Positions 60,199-64,000 of a stretch of 64,000 nucleotides of DNA are shown piece after piece. This DNA is from Clavaria fumosa (taxonomy: Eukaryota > Basidiomycota > Agaricomycetes > Agaricales > Clavariaceae). Position numbers and translations under genes: made by a program. Location: contig OX637796.1 of assembly GCA_951802425.1 (NCBI GenBank), forward strand, positions 1,922,001 through 1,986,000, in the 5' to 3' direction. Under the pieces are notes generated by a model. It was given only the letters and a program-made list of their open reading frames with translations. It did not search any database and was not told the origin of the DNA. Position 1 is the first letter of the stretch. Each line of letters begins with the position of its first letter.

Positions 60199-62093
60199 TC
60201 AGGGCCTCCTATAGCTACCACTGTTAGGTTCTCCAGCCTCACGATTGCCGCGAGTAGAATAGTCGCGCGGGACTCCACCGCTGCCCCTGGGTGGACCGCC
60301 GGGGGGAGGAGCACCAGAGCTACTAGGATAACCGTTGCCAGCAAAACCAGCCGTCTCGTAGGGAGCACTTCCAGAGGAACGGGGAGGGGGACTTGCCGAT
60401 CGGCGGCTGCAGATTGAAGTCAGCCAGCAACGCAGATGATGCGAGTGTTGTGCAACAAACCGATAGCGGTGGGCTCCAGGATCCGGACTACGAGAACGGG
60501 GAAGAAAATCTGATGCGTAGCGAGCCGGAGGTGACACCGGCCGCCCTCGATAATCGCCAGGAGGATAATCGCTACGACACCCAGTGAGGAGCGTCTAATT
60601 GAGCACACAAAGGCACTTACCGTGGAGGCCGGTCAAAATCATCACGACCACGAGGGGGTCCGCCAGGCGGAGTTCTAGTTCTCACACCAGGAGGATACGA
60701 AAAGCGATCATTCGTCGCAGGCCTCCTTTCGTAGCGGTCAAATGCGTCACGTGGGGGAGGGGCTGCGCTATAGCCTCTCGGGGGATAATTAGGATCATCA
60801 GGCGGATAATATCCACGTGAAGCTTCATAGCGAGGCGGTGGCGGTGGCCCTCTCATTCTGTAATCATCGTAATCCCGGGGTGAGCGCATCGGAGGAGGCC
60901 CAGGTGGATAGTCACGATAATTCTGGGGGGGGCTGGGTGGACGCCTGAAGTCTCGGCCTGGCGGAGGAAGCGGATAATCGTAATTATAACGGGCATCCCT
61001 GGGTGGAGCATAACGACCAGGCGGACCATAGTCGTCTCTGTACGGGGGGTAGTCTCGCGTAGGGAGACCATCTCTCGAAGGCTGGACACGATCAACGGAG
61101 GGAGGTGCACCATGAGTGCGACGGCTGTATTGGGAGTATGAAAACCACCAATTAGAGAATAAATGGTGAGAAACACACGTAGTCCCGGCGACATTAGAAC
61201 ATTCTCTGCCAAAAATCAGTCAAATGGCGCCCTACCTACCCCCTAACAACAGCCTCACCTTGCCCAATGACCCATTTGACCACACTTGAAGCAAGCGCCA
61301 GGTTCGCCAGAGTACTTCGCAGTTCTACCACCGCCGTGTGATAGTTCCACTCGTATTTTGTTGCCCATAAAGTATCCTTCGTGGTACTTGGCAACACTTG
61401 TTTCCGCCGCTTCACGACTATCAAACTCCTGCAGAGCCATCTGAGCGAGCGAGGTCAACATCCAGGGCGGAGCGTACATACGACGAAGCCGTATCCGACT
61501 CTGTAAACGATGCCGTTGGGTCTCGATGTATCCATAAACGTAGAAAGACGAACTTTAATTCAATGTTCACGATGCTACCAATTTTGCCGAAACAACTTTG
61601 GAGATCTTCTTGACGAGTATGTTCGGGGAGACCACCGACATAGACCTTGTTGGGCTGCCAGAAGAAGGGTGTGAATCCAAGTCAAGACATGACAGGAGTG
61701 AAGAGCAGCCAAAAGCCAGCCTCTTGAGCATCAGAGGCCCTGAGGATATAACGCAAGCGAGGTCGTCGCCAATAGCCAGAACACGAAGAAAACTCGCTGC
61801 TAAACAGAGACGAGGGGAAGAAGAGAACTAAGCACCTTGACCTGCTTTTCGCGGTAAGACATGTCATTTTTCCCACTCGATGGGCTGACGACTCCTGCGC
61901 TGGAACCACGTGGATACTCCGCCTGATCTTGGCCAGGCCTATGATCATCCATAACGATGTCCCCTTTAGAGGCTTCAGGATCGCCGCTGGGACCCATACG
62001 GCGGTCGTCGACGACAGGTCCCCACTTTTCTTGCGTTGTTGTTCTTTCGTCCGGGACTAAAGCGGGGGAGGTCATCATGGAAGAAATTTGCAT
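60199..62093 (-). CDS. RNA-binding protein with RRM, CCHC zinc knuckle and RGG/RS-type tail
   Basis: About eight exons are used. MQISSMMTSPALVPDERTTT opens a polar leader. The RRM begins PNKVYVGGLPEHTRQEDLQ and contains RNP1-like GYGFVEF. A zinc knuckle ACFKCGQMGHWARECP follows. The rest is Arg/Pro/Tyr/Gly-rich (MRSPRDYDDYRMRGPPPPP, GGPPRGSGG), a phase-separation-prone tail. The order RRM, CCHC, Arg-rich resembles SR proteins of the SRSF7 type and fungal relatives; it probably acts in mRNA splicing or export. The border at 60600 uses acceptor GTCGTAG, which gives RDYPPGDYRGRPVSPP in frame. I cannot name the orthologue. Confidence 0.8.
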
Positions 62094-62232
62094 TTTGAAC
62101 TCCGCCTCTTATGTATTTATAATTTCCACGGTGTACGTAATGCGAGGAAAAATAGCTCAATAAGGTACATCGTAGAGTAGAAAAAAGAAAAAATATAACT
62201 AGCGCACTGGTGACAACCTTTACGCTTCCCAA

Positions 62233-64000
62233 TTACGCGGGCGACGCAGGCGTCGGCGTCGCAGGAGCCGCCGAGCTGCGTAAATGAGCAGGAACTGTAG
62301 GCAGGGCGTATCCTGGTGTCGACGTTGCCACTGGCCAAGGACTGGTCGAGAACTGCTTTGTCGAAACCGTATTCGCCACCGCGCGCTGGGGAGTCTGTTG
62401 TGCCTGTGGCAGGGTCGCTTGCAGAGTGGAAAGGCCTGCATACGGTGTGGGCGTCGTCGTAGCGACGGGTTGAGGCGTTCCGCGTCCAGAACTCGACGCC
62501 GTGGCCGTCCCTGTGGGCGGCTGATAGTTGTACCACCCCCCGTACGCATACGACTGTTGACCAGCTGTTGGGAACTGTGACGAGTAGTAACCTGCACTGA
62601 TCGCTTGTGCTGATGCCGGCTGCCCTGGTGTCGAAGGCGCGTAAGTCCCGTAGAAAGAAATTGGTTGGCCGGGTTTGTATGGAAGATATGAGCCACGATA
62701 CTGCTGTGCGGCGTAAGGCGCATACGCATACGCAGGAAATGGGTGAGCGGGAGCTGGGGCAGCCGGAGGAGTACCAGATGTGGCCGGTGGGGCCGTTGTA
62801 TTGACAGTGGTAGCCGGCACTGCATTGGTTTTAACGCGGATCGTTGTATCGTCGCGGAGAGATGTTTTACGAGACTGAGATAGAGTGCCATACCAACCAG
62901 CTGATGGAGCTAGGAGGAGGGTACGATGTAATTTGTGGAGAACATAAGGGGGTGGTATCAGAGGTGGACTGGCATCTCGTGACGAGCGCGGTCGCAGCGA
63001 AGCCAGGACGGCAAGGGAGTCCATTATACCCTGTGCTATTACGCAGGTCAGCATCGTAAGGTCATGCGAATGATTCGAAGAACTGACCAGTTTTCCATTC
63101 TTCAGACTCAACATCCACCGCATTCATGCCACCGTCCTGAGCGGCAAGTCTTTTGGCTTGTAATGTTTCCAGTCGCCTAAGCGCCCTACACGTCCGCTCC
63201 AAAAGCTCCTCGAGGGCGGCTTCCAGATCCAAGGCGCCTAACGCGTCTTTGATGGTCGTAATCTGATTCTCCGACAGCAGACCTCCAAGAGAATCTATTG
63301 TAGAACTATATTCTTTGGCCACTGTCTTTGATTCCAAATGCGCTTCTTTCGACTCGTCAACGACCATCACATCTGATTGGACATCGACGCTAATTGACGA
63401 TTTGGAATGTCGGATCGCGAGTTCTCTATGCCGTTTTCGTAGCCTTTGGGCCAGGTAGACCTCTCCGAGTTGTGCTCTGCCCACTTCTCGCCCTTCTTGA
63501 TCATAGGTGGGCGCAAAGCTAGCGTACGGTCCATAGTCCAAAAACGAGCCGCAACTCACTTGACGTGAGGCTGGTAGTTTTGCTTTAGACTCTTGTGACT
63601 TTTTGGGAGTGTATGAGCCAAGGGTCGGGATATCTTTGCGGTCATGATCGAAGGAGGAGGATGGAGTGGGGAGGATAGCTACAAGCTCCGCATAACCGGT
63701 TGGTAACTCGTTCAAGGGTCCAGAGGGAGGTACAGGCTCAGAATTCAGAGAAGTCCACCAATCTCCTGTCGGTAGTCGCTGCAATAAGGCATATCTTCGT
63801 TTCCGAGGTGGCAAAGACTGGGATGCGATGGTCATCGCGCCAGAAGGTTTGGTGTCATCCACCTGCGCTGCACCATCGACGCCTTCGTCTGCCAGACCAG
63901 TGTGGGGAATGAAATTTACATCAAGAGGCACAAGGACAGAGTGAAAGGAGGCTTGTTGTAGGAGGGATAGGGCGAGGTTGCAAAAGCGAAGTTGCTGCGC
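62233..64000 (-). CDS. Unrecognised gene, 5' end outside the window; Tyr/Pro-rich C-terminus
   Basis: The frame is open to base 64000 (…LRFCNLALSLLQQASFHSVLVPLDVN), so the start lies beyond the right edge. At least two exons are joined across a 57-base intron near 63035-63095 (…EEWKTG then AQGIMDSLAVLASLRP). The N-terminal portion has SLPPRKRRYALLQRLPTGDWWTSLN, a helical segment (DALGALDLEAALEELLERTCRALRRLETLQAKRLAAQ) and a nuclear-type basic stretch. The C-terminus is Pro, Ala, Gly, Tyr and Thr rich (YKPGQPISFYGTYAPSTPGQ). This suggests a nuclear scaffold or chromatin/transcription factor subunit, but I do not recognise a family. Confidence 0.6.

Overview
The window reads as nuclear DNA of a filamentous basidiomycete, probably an agaricomycete. 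Almost every gene is cut by many short GT-AG introns of about 46 to 70 bases. Genes are dense on both strands, share short divergent promoters, and are nearly all conserved eukaryotic housekeeping loci. I saw no transposon, rRNA gene, CRISPR array or prokaryotic operon. The assignment to basidiomycetes is inference from intron structure and family content.

Layout from left to right: the 3' end of an oligopeptide transporter; PRP19 and SGT2 firing away from each other; a Myb plus C2H2 zinc-finger transcription factor; PRP17; a minisatellite; a small secreted Thr/Pro-repeat protein; MCM3; a TIP20/RINT1 tethering factor; a HAD 5'-nucleotidase-like protein; a peroxisomal ALD-type ABC half-transporter; an MFS transporter that carries a frameshift; a UPS2-like mitochondrial lipid-transfer protein; TFC3, the B-block subunit of TFIIIC; an uncharacterised multipass membrane protein; an SSK2-type MAPKKK; RBG2/DRG2, with a string of very small exons; a metallo-beta-lactamase-fold hydrolase; a UPS1-like protein; RIC1; a 2-oxoglutarate/Fe(II) oxygenase; ATG26/UGT51 sterol glucosyltransferase; an RRM/zinc-knuckle/RGG RNA-binding protein; and an unrecognised gene that runs off the right edge.

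The genes do not form one pathway, but some themes recur. PRP19 and PRP17 both belong to the catalytic stage of pre-mRNA splicing. TIP20 and RIC1 both serve Golgi-related membrane traffic. The two UPS paralogues, the peroxisomal ABC transporter and ATG26 all handle lipids. Two UPS family members lie about 20 kb apart and share an identical first-exon design.

I did not find a convincing undescribed multi-gene system. The most unusual items are gene-structure features: the Myb/C2H2 fusion, the micro-exons of RBG2 (one of 6 bases), an in-frame GC-AG intron in the oxygenase, the MFS frameshift at a sequence that makes sense in both frames, and a tRNA-like B-box inside intron 1 of the gene for the B-box-binding TFIIIC subunit. 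Exon borders were placed by eye from GT-AG signals, reading frame and family similarity; they need transcript data for proof.
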